Source: Sclerurus mexicanus
Taxonomy: Eukaryota; Chordata; Aves; Passeriformes; Furnariidae
Assembly: GCA_013396755.1 (NCBI GenBank)
Contig: VWZF01002261.1
Coordinates: forward strand, 2,503,087 to 2,567,086
DNA: 64,000 nucleotides
Reading direction: 5' to 3'
In this document: positions 46,036 through 59,645 of the stretch, piece by piece
Layout: each line of letters opens with the position of its first letter
Numbering within the stretch: position 1 is the stretch's first letter
Position numbers and translations under genes: made by a program
The notes under the pieces: model-generated
Databases searched by the model: none
What the model saw: the letters and a program-made list of their open reading frames with translations, nothing else
What the model was told of the DNA's origin: nothing

Positions 46036-49000
46036 ATGGCGCGGGGCCGGCGGCGCGGCGGTCAGTGCGGTCAGTGCGGCTGCGGGGGGCCCGCACCGCG
46101 CCCGCACCGCCTTTAGCTTCTCTCTCTTGTCTCTCGTTTAGGATCTGTGGGTGCCTATTTTACGTCCGCAAAGTTTCTTCTTTATCTTGGGCATGCACTG
46201 TCCACTTGGGTAAGTAAAACGCTGGCCTGCTAGAAGTAGGGTTTTATTGGTCTAGCTGTGGCTTGGATGTGTTGGTGTCACCTTTATTGGTGCTTTCCAA
46301 AAGATCATCGCAAACTAGCACACCGTCACAGAGGTCTCGCCACAACACCTTGCTGTTAAAAGGCTTCATAATCCCTACATTGCGGTAGGTCCAGCTTTAG
46401 TGCAGGGTGGTGCAGTACTCACCTGGAGGGCCTGGTGCTGTACCTTTTTATGCTTTTAGATAACTACAGAACTAGGGAGACTCCTTATAGAGGAGCAGGC
46501 AGTCCATTGCAGCTTATATTTGAAGGACTTGTATACTTGCTAATGGGAAACACTCAGTGTTCAGAATGGACCCATTGCTGCTACTCATCAGCGAACCTGT
46601 TGACACTGTCAGATGTCTCATTTTCAGTGAAAAATATTTGCCTTCTGGAATGCTTTCCTTCTGTGCTAAAGTAATTTACTACGCCAGCTATTACTAGTTG
46701 AAGGATATGAAAAAAGAAACCAAAACCTACTGAAAATGGACAATCTGGTTGTATTCCATATAATAAAATTAAGACTATTAAGTCACCATATGACTTAATT
46801 CAAAAGGAAAAAAGTTTTCCCCAACGATTCCTTGTTTTGTCTTTTGGTCCTGCATTTGGACTGTTTTGATGTGTGCATTGAACAAATGGCTGATTTGCAG
46901 TTACAGCACTGCATGCCCAACTGGCAGCTTGTTGCTTTCACGAACCTGAAAGGTCATATTAACCTTTCTATTAGTGCAAGAAGGCTTTGAATGGTGTTGA
47001 ATGCATGTTTAAATAAGTGCAGTGTTTTGGAAGCTGCTAATGTTATTGAAGGAGCTGAGTGGTGATGTTTGTGTTTGGTTTGCTGCTGTTTAGAGGTCAG
47101 GGTTGGTCCCCGCAAGAGTTTTTGTCAGCCATGCCCACAAACCCTGCTTACTGCTCTGTAACGAGTGCTTCAAAGCTTGGCAGTGGGATTGCTCTTGGGG
47201 CACGTGAGTAAAGGTGACAAAGCAGAGTTTGAGAACAATGTCGCACACCATAACAAACATTAGACTGCAAGATGTCTGTTCAGCTGTTTAGCAATATTAA
47301 TAGTGTACTCCTGGTAATGTTCTGGTGGGTTTTGTGCTGAAATTCTTGACTCAAAAAGACCCTGACCAAACCTGCTGAAATAACAGGAGTACAGCTCATT
47401 TTGTGTCTCCTAAGCTCTACTGCTCCTGTAGTCTGAAGGCTTTTGCTAACAGGAACAATAACCAAATAACTGAATCTTCAGAACTCCAAGTAATAGATCA
47501 TCTCTGTTCTAGAGTGCTTCTGTCCACACTACAAAGCCTGAGAGAAATGGGGGTTTGCTGTAAATGATAGAGCTAATTATGTTTCTGTGTTACTATGCCA
47601 TTCCCAAATTAAAAAAAAAAGGAAGCTGTAAATGATTCAATGCGTCACATCTCAACAAATGCTCAGACTTGAACAAAGTCTAGACTCTGTCAGGCTCTGG
47701 CTGAGTCAAGCATTTGAATGTGTGCTTGGCCTCAGGGATCTTGATAGGCTGGGCTGCTCTGCTGAGCCGGGGTCTCAGACCTTGTGCTGTTGCCTTTGTA
47801 TTTAATCCATTGCTGTCAATGCCTCAGCAGAAAAGAGGGAACGGGAATGGAACTGGGTTCACCTTGTTGCTTCCCAGGAGGTCAGTTGGTTGCAGCTTCC
47901 CGGCCTTGTTTGTGCCCCTCAGACCTTGGGAGGCCTGTTGGTAGGTAATAGTCTGGCTCTTAAGCTGGCTTCAGTTCTGAGGTGGGATTGTATACGTTCA
48001 CTTTGAGATGATTGTAAGGATAATTATAATTGCAGAAGCTGTCTTTAAAAGGATGGTGAGACTAAACAGCTGTAACTATTCAAAAGTTTTGAAATACCCA
48101 CATTTTGAAGTGGGATTAAGTATATATAATCAAGCATTTGCCCAATTCTGAGGGCAATATTTACTGATTAAGTTTCAGTAGAGCCTAGTTTGAAATTGCA
48201 TACCTGCTTCAAGCCTCTAATTCACTAATATTGTCCTCTTACTACACATATTTATCTTTGCTTGCTCTTCATGGCTTTTAATTTTTGAAAGTAACTCACG
48301 CTTCCAGTCTGGAACAGCTTTGGTTACCCCAGGAATTATCTCTTTGGATTGGTCTGATCAAAATACTCTGGGTAAATGCATTGGGTAAGGTTCATCAGTG
48401 TTCACAGACTCTTTAAATGAACTATATGGCAAAATCATGATTTCACTGGAGTCAAAGGAACCTTCTGTGAGTTTCAAGTGAGATTCAGTTTTTCAGTCTG
48501 ACAGTAGTGACTGGCACTGACTTTCACATGCTTAGATTTTTTTTTTCTAAAAATGCCTTTGTCATCCTGTCAGTATTTAGTAAGTGAAACATCTCTGCGT
48601 AAAGAAAAACCCTAAACTTCTGTTATCAAATGTTAATGTGGAAGTACATTTTTGGCTCACTTTTCTAGCTTAATAAATAGTTATTCATCTACATGTATTT
48701 TAAGTGAAATTCTGTGAAGTACCTCAGGTCATACTGAGTTTAAGTGAATGCTGCACTTGGGGAATTATATCCCTGTGGATTCATTGCTGGGATATTTTCT
48801 ATATATTTCTATTAACTAACCACGGAATATAAGTGAAACATATTTCTGGAAGACTGTAGGTGTCTCTTGAGTGAAAATTGGTTTATTGTATATGCAAGGG
48901 CACATAAAAGATGATCGTGCTTGTAGTGGCATTTTTCACTGGATTTAGTTAAAAAACCCTACAAAATACCCAGAATTCTTTGAACAGATGAAATTTTTCT

Positions 49001-52000
49001 TTCCCCGTGACTGGAATATAAATTTTTTCTGCCTGTGGTTAGGGAAACAAATACAGAGGTTTACACATTACACTGCTTACAGAAACCTTCTTCAGGGAGT
49101 GTGAATAACATTAAAAGGCAAATGCTTTTTGTGTCTGTGCTATATTGAAGACTTTAATCAAAGTGCAATTATTTTTGACCCTCTGAATAGCATGCTTTTT
49201 ATGTATCTCTTGATTGCTGTGGTACATGATAAGGTAGATTTGGCAGGCTTTGCTTTTTTAAAAGTACTTTTATTTTACACCTCCCCCAGCCCTTCAGAAT
49301 ATTTGAGGTCCTTAGAAATTTGTACTATTTGCTGTATCACATAGGAATTGTTTATTTAAGATAAGGCTGCAGAAGAAAACAGTGTTGTTTGGTTTGTGAA
49401 AGACAAATGTTAGGGATCCTTATTAAACAACCTGTGTGCCCTAGAATGGTATGAATGATTTCTATTCATCTGCTTTGTTACTGATTACATGAAGCATTTT
49501 CTGTTGTGTATTTCTTGCAATATGTTAAAAATAAAGTGAGATGTGACAGCAGAAAAACTCCCATGTGTTCATTAACAAATCTAAAAATGTTTTGGATAGT
49601 ATGGAAACTGCTTCACTTGAAAGTGTTTAGCAGTTTGGGCTTCCTTTTTGTCCCTGTAGCAAGTGGTATCAGAACATGCAAATGTGTTCTAAGCACTAGG
49701 CTGAACTAGCAATAGGTTAAATAGGTTGAACTAGCAATGAGTTTACACTATACTAAAGGAGCTCTGATATTCTCCCTCTGAGTAATATGCCAATGCTTAA
49801 CATTAAACAGAGCCAAAGTCTGTTGACTTCGGAAACTTCAGTTAACATTTATCCGTGTCTGTCCTGAATTGTATGATGACTTGCCTTCATTTGACTCACT
49901 CTTGTGTTTTAAAGCAGCACTGAAGCTTTGATCATCTAATTGCAAATTGCTGTCTCAAAGCTATTTAAATAGTATCAGTGAATCTGTTGTTAATATTTGA
50001 TCTGTGCTGGAGAATTTGTGTAAGCTTTTTGAGGCTTGTTGGATGTGGCAGGTAACAGACTTTGTTCTGTAATACTGTGGAAGAAAATACTGGGACTTTT
50101 GGATGTGGTATTACAAGTTGTAGTGATTCAGTTGATTAAGACACAATTTCAGTGATACTGGGATAAAATTGATGGTGAGGGGATGTAGTAATAAAAAAAC
50201 CCAACCCCAACAAAATCCTCCCCACACACACCAGCCTTGTATCTGCAAGAAACGTTTTTAGTACAGGCTTTTTGTCAGGGCAGTAGTAAAATAGTGAACC
50301 TGTGTGCTTGCCAAGTGCAAACAGTAACGCTCTGTGTGTGTTCTCTGTTACTCTCGAAGGGAGATCGTATGTGGCATTTTGCTGTGTCCGTATTCCTGGT
50401 TGAACTCTATGGGAACAGCTTACTCCTGACTGCGGTCTATGGACTGGTTGTGGCGGGATCCGTGCTTCTCCTGGGAGCCCTTATTGGAGACTGGGTGGAC
50501 AAGAACTCCAGGCTCAAAGGTTAGGTGTCTAGAGCGGGTTATTTACTTAAGGATGGATCAAATTAATGTTAAAGATAAAGCTGATAAGAGTTAATTCCTC
50601 AAGTTACATGTGAGAATGGAGCTTGCTCATTTCGTTCTAAGAAGGGTGGAGTCGTGTTTGAGTGGTGATGGTCATACAAAAATACTGTCAAAGACAGGAG
50701 GAAAACAGTTTTAAGTGATGATATCTGTTACTCAGGCTAAATCTGTGCAATATGTAGAGATGTATGGAATACAAAAGGTGAATCCCGCAGCTCTTACGGA
50801 CCAAGTTCTTTACAGTCTAACACTAACATACACTTGCACTATCTTTCACTTCAGTGTAAACTCACACTGCATTTGTATATTTTAAATATGTATGCTCTAG
50901 TCTGTTTTATAAAGAAAATGGTATCAAGTTCTTCATATGAATTTTTACTTTCCAAAAGTTTATAAAATAGCATCCCATCCATGGTAGATTCAAGATGAGT
51001 TTTAGAGGCTCAAGGTAGGCTTTCACTACTGGAAAGATAGTGTCAGCGTTTAAAGAGAGGCTTTGATTGACTGGACTGTAAATCAAGAGCTACAAAGTTA
51101 CATCAGACATTAATTTGTTTCTGTAGGATAATGGAAGGTTAAAATGCAATATCAAGTGTACTTTTGCTGTTTATATTTTGGGGAGAGAGTAGGAAAATAA
51201 AATTATTTGAAGAATCTGTACATGTTCCTTAATTGTATCCTCCTTAAGGTTATAGTTAGCTCATTCTTGCTTCATAACTATTTTTCTCTGTTTTGATTTA
51301 AAACAGTGGCCCAGACATCCTTGATTGTACAGAATGCATCTGTCATCCTGTGTGGTATTATCCTGATGATTATCTTCTTGTTTAAGACACAGCTCTTGAC
51401 GTTATACCATGGATGGCTTCTTGTGAGTGCTTGAACTTGTTAATAAATTAATTTACAAAGTAATTTTGGGCAGCATGGGAGATGGATGAATTTTTATTTT
51501 TTTTTCTCTAGCCTATTTAGACATTCCTGAGAGCTAAAACTGGCAAATGAAATTGAGCTTATTGGGTAAACAGAGATTGTTTTCTGCCAGGATTTGTAAA
51601 ATAGTCTTGATCTTATTTTGTGTGAAGAACAATGCTAAAGTGTATGGATTCAAATGTAAAAGCCTTTTCTGCTTGTGCAGGAGGTGGAGATTTCCCTTTA
51701 TCAACTCTCTCATATTATAACTCTTTCCCCCCCTCTCTCTAGACGATGTGCTATATCCTGGTTATCACAATAGCAAATATTGCCAATTTGGCCAGCACTG
51801 CCACAGCGATCACAATTCAGAGGGACTGGATTGTTGTGGTTGCAGGGGAAGACAGAAGCAAACTGGCAGGTGAAATATGTTGCCTTTTTAATACTTTACA
51901 TGTCTTACTTTCCAAGCTTGATTTTTTTAAAAAGCTTTTTTAAGACTAGAGTTTTACAGAGATTAGTGCATCTTTGAGTTCCAGATATCATGATAAAATA

Positions 52001-55000
52001 TTGGTGAAAGGGCAGCCTTTATTTTGCTCTTCCTTGCTCTGGCTAAGATCAGAAATTACAGTTGTGATTACAACTCCAATAGGCATCCTTAAGCTTGTTT
52101 TGCCCTCTTTTTAGTCCTGTTGCAGCTCTGTCAGGAAAACTAGTCTTGCTGAACAAGTCAAGTGTTGCAATACTTTATTTTTAGGTCCCTGGAATGAAAC
52201 AGAAAACTCTTGCGTAACTGGTCTCCTCTCACAGGGATCAGAGAGGTGCATGAGAATGAAGTCCAGAACAGTTAAGTAGGTGGATCAGGAAGTAGCCAGT
52301 AGGTAACACTGCATGCAGACACACTGAAATCCTGCATTTCTCTAGCATTAGATGTCTAACTCAGAACTGTGAACGCCCTTCTTCAGTTGTCAAAGGAAAG
52401 TAGACCTTCCAATTCAATCTGATACTTTTGATCTTAGACCACAGGCTTAATCATCTCCTTTTGCCTAGAAAATATTTTTGCTTCCCCCACCCTTTCTTGC
52501 ACTGGTACTGCTAGGAGAGAGACTTTGTTCCCAGTCAAATTCTACTGCAGCTTGGCAGTCATGACTATTTGGATGTGAGAGATTGGGAACCTCCCCAAGG
52601 ATGCATCGAACCTGACTCTCCTTTGCTGGAGGTAGTGGTGGCAAATCACAGCAAGGGGTGTATGATGGATCTCTGGCTGTGCTGCTCCTCTGTAACAGGC
52701 AGTGGGGAAGCAGCATTTTTTGCAGTGAATTGGATCAGGCTATTTGGGCTCTGAATCAACCCTGTAGGGGGACTTAAGCCTTCTCAGGTAGAGGAACTGA
52801 TACTGAAGTGCAAACAAGGAACAGAGAAGCTTAACATTACCAAGAGATTTATAGCTCACTAACTCTGGAACTAAAGTTAGTCTGACACAGTTTAAATACC
52901 TCCAAGCCTAGATAGCATTCTGTTCTATTCTGGACTCTGATTTTGTATGAAACTGCTTAAATTGCCAATAAAATTCAGAGCCCTTTTAGGGATTTGAATC
53001 CTGTATTCCAGGTTTTCATTTGATGTTTATCTCCAGTGAAGGAATATTACTTATCCAGCTCATCCAGGAAAGGCTAATTCTTAGATGCATTAAGAGTGTC
53101 ATAGTCTTTTATTCTGACCTTGCAGTCCCTTTCTAGGTCATGCCTTTTGTAGAGCAGCACTACAGCTGAACTTTATTCATGCATGTGAATCACAGGTAGA
53201 AAAATAGCAGCTGTCTGTAAAAGCCTTAGTTTTAATAGTTGTCATTAACCTTTCTTCCTGTGTCAGATCTTATTTAACAAATCATCTTCTCCATCCCTGT
53301 TGTGTATACCACACCTGAGATAAGGTACAGACCACACCTGCAGAAAGCTGCCTGGGAGGTGGTGCTACCTCTGCTGGTGCATCTTCTCAGGCACAATTGT
53401 GTGACTGCATAGATTTTATACTGAAAAATCAGGAGGTTGCTCTAAATTCTCATTCAACTTCATTTGAAAACAAAAATGACCACTGAATTAAGTACCTTAG
53501 TTTGACAGATTTATCTAAAAGATCTCTTCTAGGCTGAATAGGATTTTTTTGGGTTTAATGATGATTTAATTTGGAGACTGTTGAAATTCTTAACTTAAAG
53601 AAATGAAGTGCCAGCATTGACTTTGCAGCAAATACTTTTCTCCAGGTCTGCATTGTTACCTTTCCTCAAAGAGGAGCCTAAGTTATGCAAGTTAGTGGAA
53701 TAGGGAAATAAAAAATTGCTTTGGCTCCCCTTGCTTCATTGCCATTGATTAGTTTTCCTATTCACTCTTACTTTGTACCTTTCCTAAATGGAAATATTGT
53801 GTCTTCCTCAAATAACTCAAAGCATCAAAGGTCTGTTCTTGGAATTTCTAAAGCAAAGTATTATGCAAGTATCTAACTTTACCCAGTTAACCCTCAATCA
53901 AATAGTTAACATTGAATTGACTTAAAATTCTAAATAGAATAACATAAATGTTTCTTTAAATGGCATGGAATAATTCTCTACAGATTCAGTAAAGCAACTT
54001 CCTACTGGTGTACAGTTTCACTTGCCTTTCAAAAGCTCTAATTTCATAATAAAACTCTAAAACAGGCTTGAAATGTACTTCTAAGCAGCCTGAACCCAGA
54101 TGTGTGAAACCCACTGAGTGTCTAGCAGCTTCTGCCCGTGGAACCATGGCACTACTAACTGGGAACTCACAGGAGCTGAGGGTTTAATGACACGAAAGTG
54201 GATAAGATTGAGGAGGGTGAGACATCCCCTACCAGCAGTTGTTTTAAGAATGGGCTGCTGGTTTTGACTGTAAACATCAAAGTGGAACAGAAAGGAGTGA
54301 GGACTTTGCTCAGTAAGATCTGAGAACACCTGCAATTGCCATCAACCAACATGACTCCACAAGGAAATGTAAAGCCATTTCAAAGGTCTGCTGCTATCAT
54401 ATTGGTACTGTGGCCACCAGTTGTTAGAAATAAATGGAGGAGAATAAGAAATGTGTTGCAGTATTAGGAGATAGTTTCAGCAATTACTGTCTTTACAAGA
54501 AAGAATTCCACCTTATGAGATTCCTGGAATTGTGTGTTCTAGGTGTGAGTGTTACAGAGATGGATATAGGAGTCTGCAGTATCATTAGTATGTGAAGGTG
54601 ATCTGTTCTCATGACTGGCAGTTTCACCTGCAGAACTTCCACTGCAAACCCAGCATGCTAAACCTGGAAGACCTCATGCAGGTGAAACTGGCAGGAGTAG
54701 GGATTTGGCTTAAAACACCTTGGTTGGTGGCAGCAAACTTAAATATTTGAACACTCCGAAGGTGCCTCTGGTTACTCCTGTTGGAACCACTTACAGTCAG
54801 AGCAAAACTGCTTAGCTTGATGTTTGTACCAGTGCAACCCACAATTTTGTTAGTGAATATTTCACTGTAAGTGTTCAGCAATTCCTTTATATCCTCAATT
54901 TCTGACAGATATGAATGCCACAATAAGAAGAATTGATCAGTTGACCAATATCTTGGCCCCAATGGCGGTGGGTCAGATAATGACATTTGGCTCCCCGATG

Positions 55001-58000
55001 ATTGGCTGTGGATTCATTTCTGGCTGGAACCTCATGTCGATGTGTGTGGAATATCTGCTGCTCTGGAAGGTTTATCAGAAAACCCCTACTCTGGCTCGCA
55101 AATCTGCAAAAGTTGAAGAATCAGAACTGAAACAGCTGAATGTAAAGAAAGGTATTGAAAACACAAAAGTAATTGTTGAAATTCACAGTATATTCATTGC
55201 ATCAGTGAAATGATGTGTTGACTTTTCCACAGGCACTGTTTTGAGGCTACATGGCTTTCTACTCGTAGCTTGGGGGTTTCAGGTTTTGGATACAGATATC
55301 AGTGACTCTAAGTAACAATACTTTGTACAGCTGTTAGAGCAATTCCATAAAATGCAGCCAAAGAATTAATTCTCTTAATTAACCTTTTAAGGTAAGTCTG
55401 TCCTCTTAGCTTAGGACTGAGTGTAAGGAATGCTTCCATCCATTTGTACCATAGCTAATAATCTGGACAAAGCCCTTGGCTCTGTAGTGTCTAAAGGAAA
55501 ATCAGCCTCTATAAGACTTTCTTGATAACTCATTTCTACTTACACATAGTATTAACAGGCTTTCAGAAGGTTGTAGAACAGATGGTCATATTCCTAGTCT
55601 GGCATGCTTGAATGATTTCCACATGCTGCAGGAAATGCTGAAGAGAAAAAAAAATCTACTTTGACCTTCAATTCTGCTTTCTTGGCAAAGCAGAACAACT
55701 GGGATTTGCAGTGTAGATGGCTATGACTATGGCTATGACTATAAGCAGCCTTAAAATTGATACTAACATTACTTCAGGCAGACTCAATATCAAAATTAAA
55801 ATTGTTTCAGAAGCAGACTTTATACTATGTAGTATTTGAAATGTTAGATACTGGAATACCAAACTTAAGTCTTTTCCCATTTTTAGGGTAGCACTATGTG
55901 AATACTACTGAAAGCTCATGTTGTGGCCTACTAACTACAAGAGGTTGTGGTTTTGGGGTTTTGTTTGTTTGGGTTTTTTTTTTGTTTTTTAAAGAAATAT
56001 GAAGAATTTCTGCTATTTGTTTAGATGCTAGCTGGCCATCTTTGTTCAATCTATAGTGAGATAGGAAGCTGCTATTGAAAGCACTGAAGAGATGTATCTT
56101 GCCAGCCATCAGATCCATTGTGGTAATAGCTGCTCCAGTAAGCTGTTGGACTAGGCTGATGGCAGGCCACGATAGGGGAACAAGATAAGAGTGTAGAAGG
56201 CTCTATAGCTTTGGAACTGGCTCTTAAATATTTCTGAAGAATGAAGTGTTTAGCAAATATCTGTATGTAGGAAACACCTCTTAATCTTTGCTATTGCAGT
56301 ATCTGATTTCAGTAGAAGACTTGTATCTTTGCAAGTTTCAGAAATACTGCATGTCTCACTTGCTGTATGTGGAGTTAATTTTGAGTTTAACAATGTAAAA
56401 ACACTGCTCAGGCATCCAGGCATTTGTAGAATTTCTATCCACCATACTTCTGTGGGTTTTTGGATTATATTTTTTTGTAATCAAAGTGCCTTTTTCCTGT
56501 ATTTCAGTGAAAATGGAATTGTAGAAAAGCATGGTTTGAGTTTCAGTTTTTCTTTTAAGTCAAGCTTTGAAAACTTTTGCTTCTGCATAGGCTTCAGCCT
56601 TAGTTCTTCTGCTATGAAATGAGATATTGACAGATGTTTCAGTATTCCATTCTTTCTGCAATTATTGCATTAAAGCATAGAAAACTGTGCTAAAAAATGC
56701 CAACTAACATTGGCATTTATTAAACAACTGGTTTCTTTATGGAAATGGAGCATCCAGTCACAAGTCTAGAAGCAGGCAATGCTTTCTCCTATCACAGTTT
56801 AATTAAATAAGCAGGTGTTTAAATTGATAGGGATAAACTTCACTTTATGTTACTCTACAGGTGGGATTTGAGGACTCTTTAAGTTGTTTAGGTCATTAAG
56901 AGAAAGCTTGGTTGTGGTGTTTAACTGATATGCTACTGCAATAGTGAATTTACTAACAGTTGTCTATCAGTTGACACTGGGCACTTTCCAGGCAGGACGG
57001 TATCTGACAGCTGCGTTTCTGTTTACAGAGAATGACATTAAACCTGCTGAAGGCGTACAGTTAATTGTTGAGAAAGATGTAGCTGGCTTTGAGCCCCCCC
57101 AGGAGAAGGAAGTGGGCTGTGCTGCCCGGATTGCCGAGCCCTTCGTGACATTCCGCGACGGATGGGTCGCGTACTACAACCAGCCGGTGTTTCTCGCAGG
57201 CATGGGTCTTGCATTCCTGTACATGACTGTTCTGGGCTTTGACTGTATCACTACAGGCTATGCATACACTCAGGGTCTGAGTGGCTCCGTGCTGAGCCTC
57301 CTCATGGGTGCCTCAGCAGTCACTGGAATCATGGGAACAGTAGCGTTCACTTGGCTGCGTCGCAAATGTGGCCTCGTTCGCACGGGCCTCATTTCTGGAG
57401 TCGCCCAGTTTGCCTGTCTGATCTTATGTGCCATCTCTGTGTTTATGCCTGGGAGTCCTCTGGATTTGACTGTTTCCCCATTTGCTGACATCAGTGCCAG
57501 GCTGTTTGAAAATGAGCCATTACCTACTATAGCATCTCCAGAGCCTGAAATGATTTTGGCAACTGGAATGCCCAACTTGTTAAACGGGTCTACTACTCCT
57601 GCTGACAGCGACCCAGAGATGAGTCCTGAGCCCGTGCCTTTAATCTCTGTGAGTCTCCTGTTTGCAGGAGTCATTGCTGCTAGAGTTGGTAAGTATTATG
57701 TCTCTAAAATTCTGGTCATTTGCTGCTTTTCATTCTAAAGATTACAATGCCTGTCAACAATACAAATTTGAGTTTAGCATTTTAAGCTATAGTTGAAGTG
57801 TTACATTGCATTTCTAAGGCTAATTGGTTACACTTCACATAAAAGTGAAATAATTCTGCAATAATATCACCAGAGCAATGAATGCAGTACTGATTTCTTG
57901 TAGATTGTATGTCACTAATAGGAAAAAGTTACCACATTTGGAGATGAGTGTAACTTGTCTCCGTGATATTCCATCACAACCAAATGAAACTATTTATAAC

Positions 58001-59077
58001 TAGGAAAGAGAACTAAATACTTCTGCTGTGAAGACCTTCAAACTTTGCAGTTTACTAAATCACTTATTAAATTGTCGAATCTTGGAGTTTAGAAAGCTTA
58101 ATTCTTTGAGGAGTTGCTGGTTAGCATAGTATTAGTATCTGTCAACAGCAGAGGCATTCAAATCCATCAATGTAATGAACAGTAACTGTTATCTGTAGAA
58201 TATTTGTACTTCAGCAGTTTTTGCTTAATTCTGGAGCAATAAATACTTGATTCTCGTGTATTAAGTTTATTTGCAAGATAAACTTTTAAAGCTGAATTGT
58301 TAATGGACTAAAACAGTGGAAGTTAGTGTCACCTGAGAACATTTTAAATTATTTTGTATTCTGCATAGTTTAAATGTGTTTGAAAAGAAATTAAACATCT
58401 TATGTGAAACTTAGTGGTTGTAGCTAGCATGAAGACACTGTGAGTAGCTGTAAATCAGCTGTTTCAACAAGGAAAATATGAGCAAAACATTAACTTGATA
58501 GACATGTTGAAGCAAGATATGACAGGCAAGTTCATGTGTCAATCTGTATGTATTATTTGAGGAAATATTAGTGGAAGGAAGTAAATTACTCTTGACTGAG
58601 TGTGAAATCAATTCTAGTTGTGCAAGAGGATGTCTTACCCTGTGCATTTTTGGCAGAAGTGAATGTTTGGAAGGATGAACTGAATTGTGCCAGTGATGAG
58701 AGCTTACCATGAGAAGCCCAGTTGTGTATGGATAACTGGTTTTTTTTCTTTCTACAGGCCTTTGGTCCTTTGATTTGACTGTCACACAGTTACTCCAAGA
58801 AAATGTGGTAGAATCTGAAAGAGGCATTATAAATGGTGTCCAAAACTCCATGAATTATCTTCTTGATTTGCTGCACTTCATCATGGTCATCTTGGCCCCA
58901 AATCCTGAAGCTTTTGGCTTATTGGTGCTTATTTCTGTGTCTTTTGTTGCAATGGGCCACATAATGTACTTCAGATTTGCCCAAAAAACCTTGGGAAAAC
59001 AACTTTTTGTTTGTCGCACTCCTGATCCCAAAGCAACCCCTGACAGTTCACCACCTGGTAATACATCTACTGTCTGA
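46036..59077 (+). CDS. SLC40A1: Ferroportin, iron exporter (solute carrier family 40 member 1)
   Basis: Eight coding exons: 46036-46060 (or to 46069), 46142-46209, 50360-50519, 51308-51422, 51743-51869, 54909-55151, 57029-57688 and 58758-59077. The protein is about 572-575 residues (human 571). Exons 2, 3 and 5 (68, 160, 127 bases) match the human sizes. My count for exon 4 gives 115 where 116 keeps the frame, so allow one base of counting error. Ferroportin is a 12-helix major-facilitator protein that exports Fe2+ at the basolateral membrane. Visible marks: TSAKFLLYLGH and WGDRMWHFAVSVFLVELYGN (metal-site His26, Asp33), NIANLASTATAITIQRDW, GFDCITTGYAY with Asp318 and the hepcidin-binding Cys319 (human Cys326), and LLDLLHFIMVILAP with His506. 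Numbers are for the shorter form. Intron 1 is only 72-81 bases; intron 2 is about 4.1 kb. Translation is expected to be IRE-controlled. Confidence 0.97.
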
Positions 59078-59588
59078 AAGGATCCACTTCACCTACTAAC
59101 TCTGCTGCACAAGTATCGTGGTTAAACACATATACTCCCTTTTACGAGCCTGTCTGAGGTGTTTCTCTAGAGTTGAATGCTTGACTTTGCTGTTTGGGGA
59201 AGCTGTCCCAAGAGAAACAAAATTCATATTACAGTGACCCTGTAGAAATGCTTCACTTTTGGCAGAGGACAGCCCAGTTGGATCTTGACAGCTCTTGTCA
59301 AAGGATCCCAACGAGTCATATGTCTAATGTTTGGTCTCAAAAATAATGTTGAAGGTCTGTTGCTGACCCCCACAGTGATACTATTCAGTGGTTATACATA
59401 CTCAATTTACTCATGAATTCTGGACAATTCTTGTGTTCTTTGAGTAAATGAAGGAGTTATTTAGTTGCTTCATAATAATTTGTTCTCTGGTATTTTGGGT
59501 TTTTTTGGAGTTTTTCTTCAATATTCCCTTACCATGAACACTTCTGCTCCCCTATCTTCTTAAATTGGGGTGAACATCCTTTATAAAC

Positions 59589-59645
59589 ATTGGACTTCCA
59601 TGGTCCTTGTGGGTCCCTTCCAACTCAAATATTCTGTAATTCTTC
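59589..59645 (+). repeat. CR1 LINE 3' terminus in the SLC40A1 3'UTR
   Basis: 'ttggacttccatggtccttg' followed by 'tgggtcccttccaactcaaa' and 'tattctgtaattctt' is the last ~55 bases of an avian CR1. Plus orientation, strongly 5'-truncated. Confidence 0.85.

Larger units (their letters stand above)
45520..46135 (+). promoter_or_regulatory. SLC40A1: CpG-island promoter and 5'UTR of SLC40A1
   Basis: GC and CpG content jump from about 45520 and fall off after exon 1 and the short first intron. The island contains GGGGCGGGG-type GC boxes, a 94-base gap, the IRE-bearing 5'UTR and the start codon at 46036. There is no TATA box at an obvious position. The exact transcription start is unknown but must lie upstream of 45970 for the IRE to be in the mRNA. 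Confidence 0.75.

Noticed and set aside
45369..46141. Overlapping frames of 80-216 codons around the SLC40A1 promoter
   Set aside because: They cross the N gap or read low-complexity GC-rich promoter sequence; the true start is at 46036 in a spliced exon.
51308..51422. Possible one-base deletion in SLC40A1 exon 4
   Set aside because: The count by eye differs by one base from the expected 116, but the local reading is in frame throughout and flanking exons match; a counting slip is more likely than a real frameshift.
57270..57674. 134-codon minus-strand frame
   Set aside because: Antisense shadow of SLC40A1 exon 7.
58411..58851. 146-codon minus-strand frame
   Set aside because: Antisense over intron 7 and exon 8 of SLC40A1; no recognisable domain.
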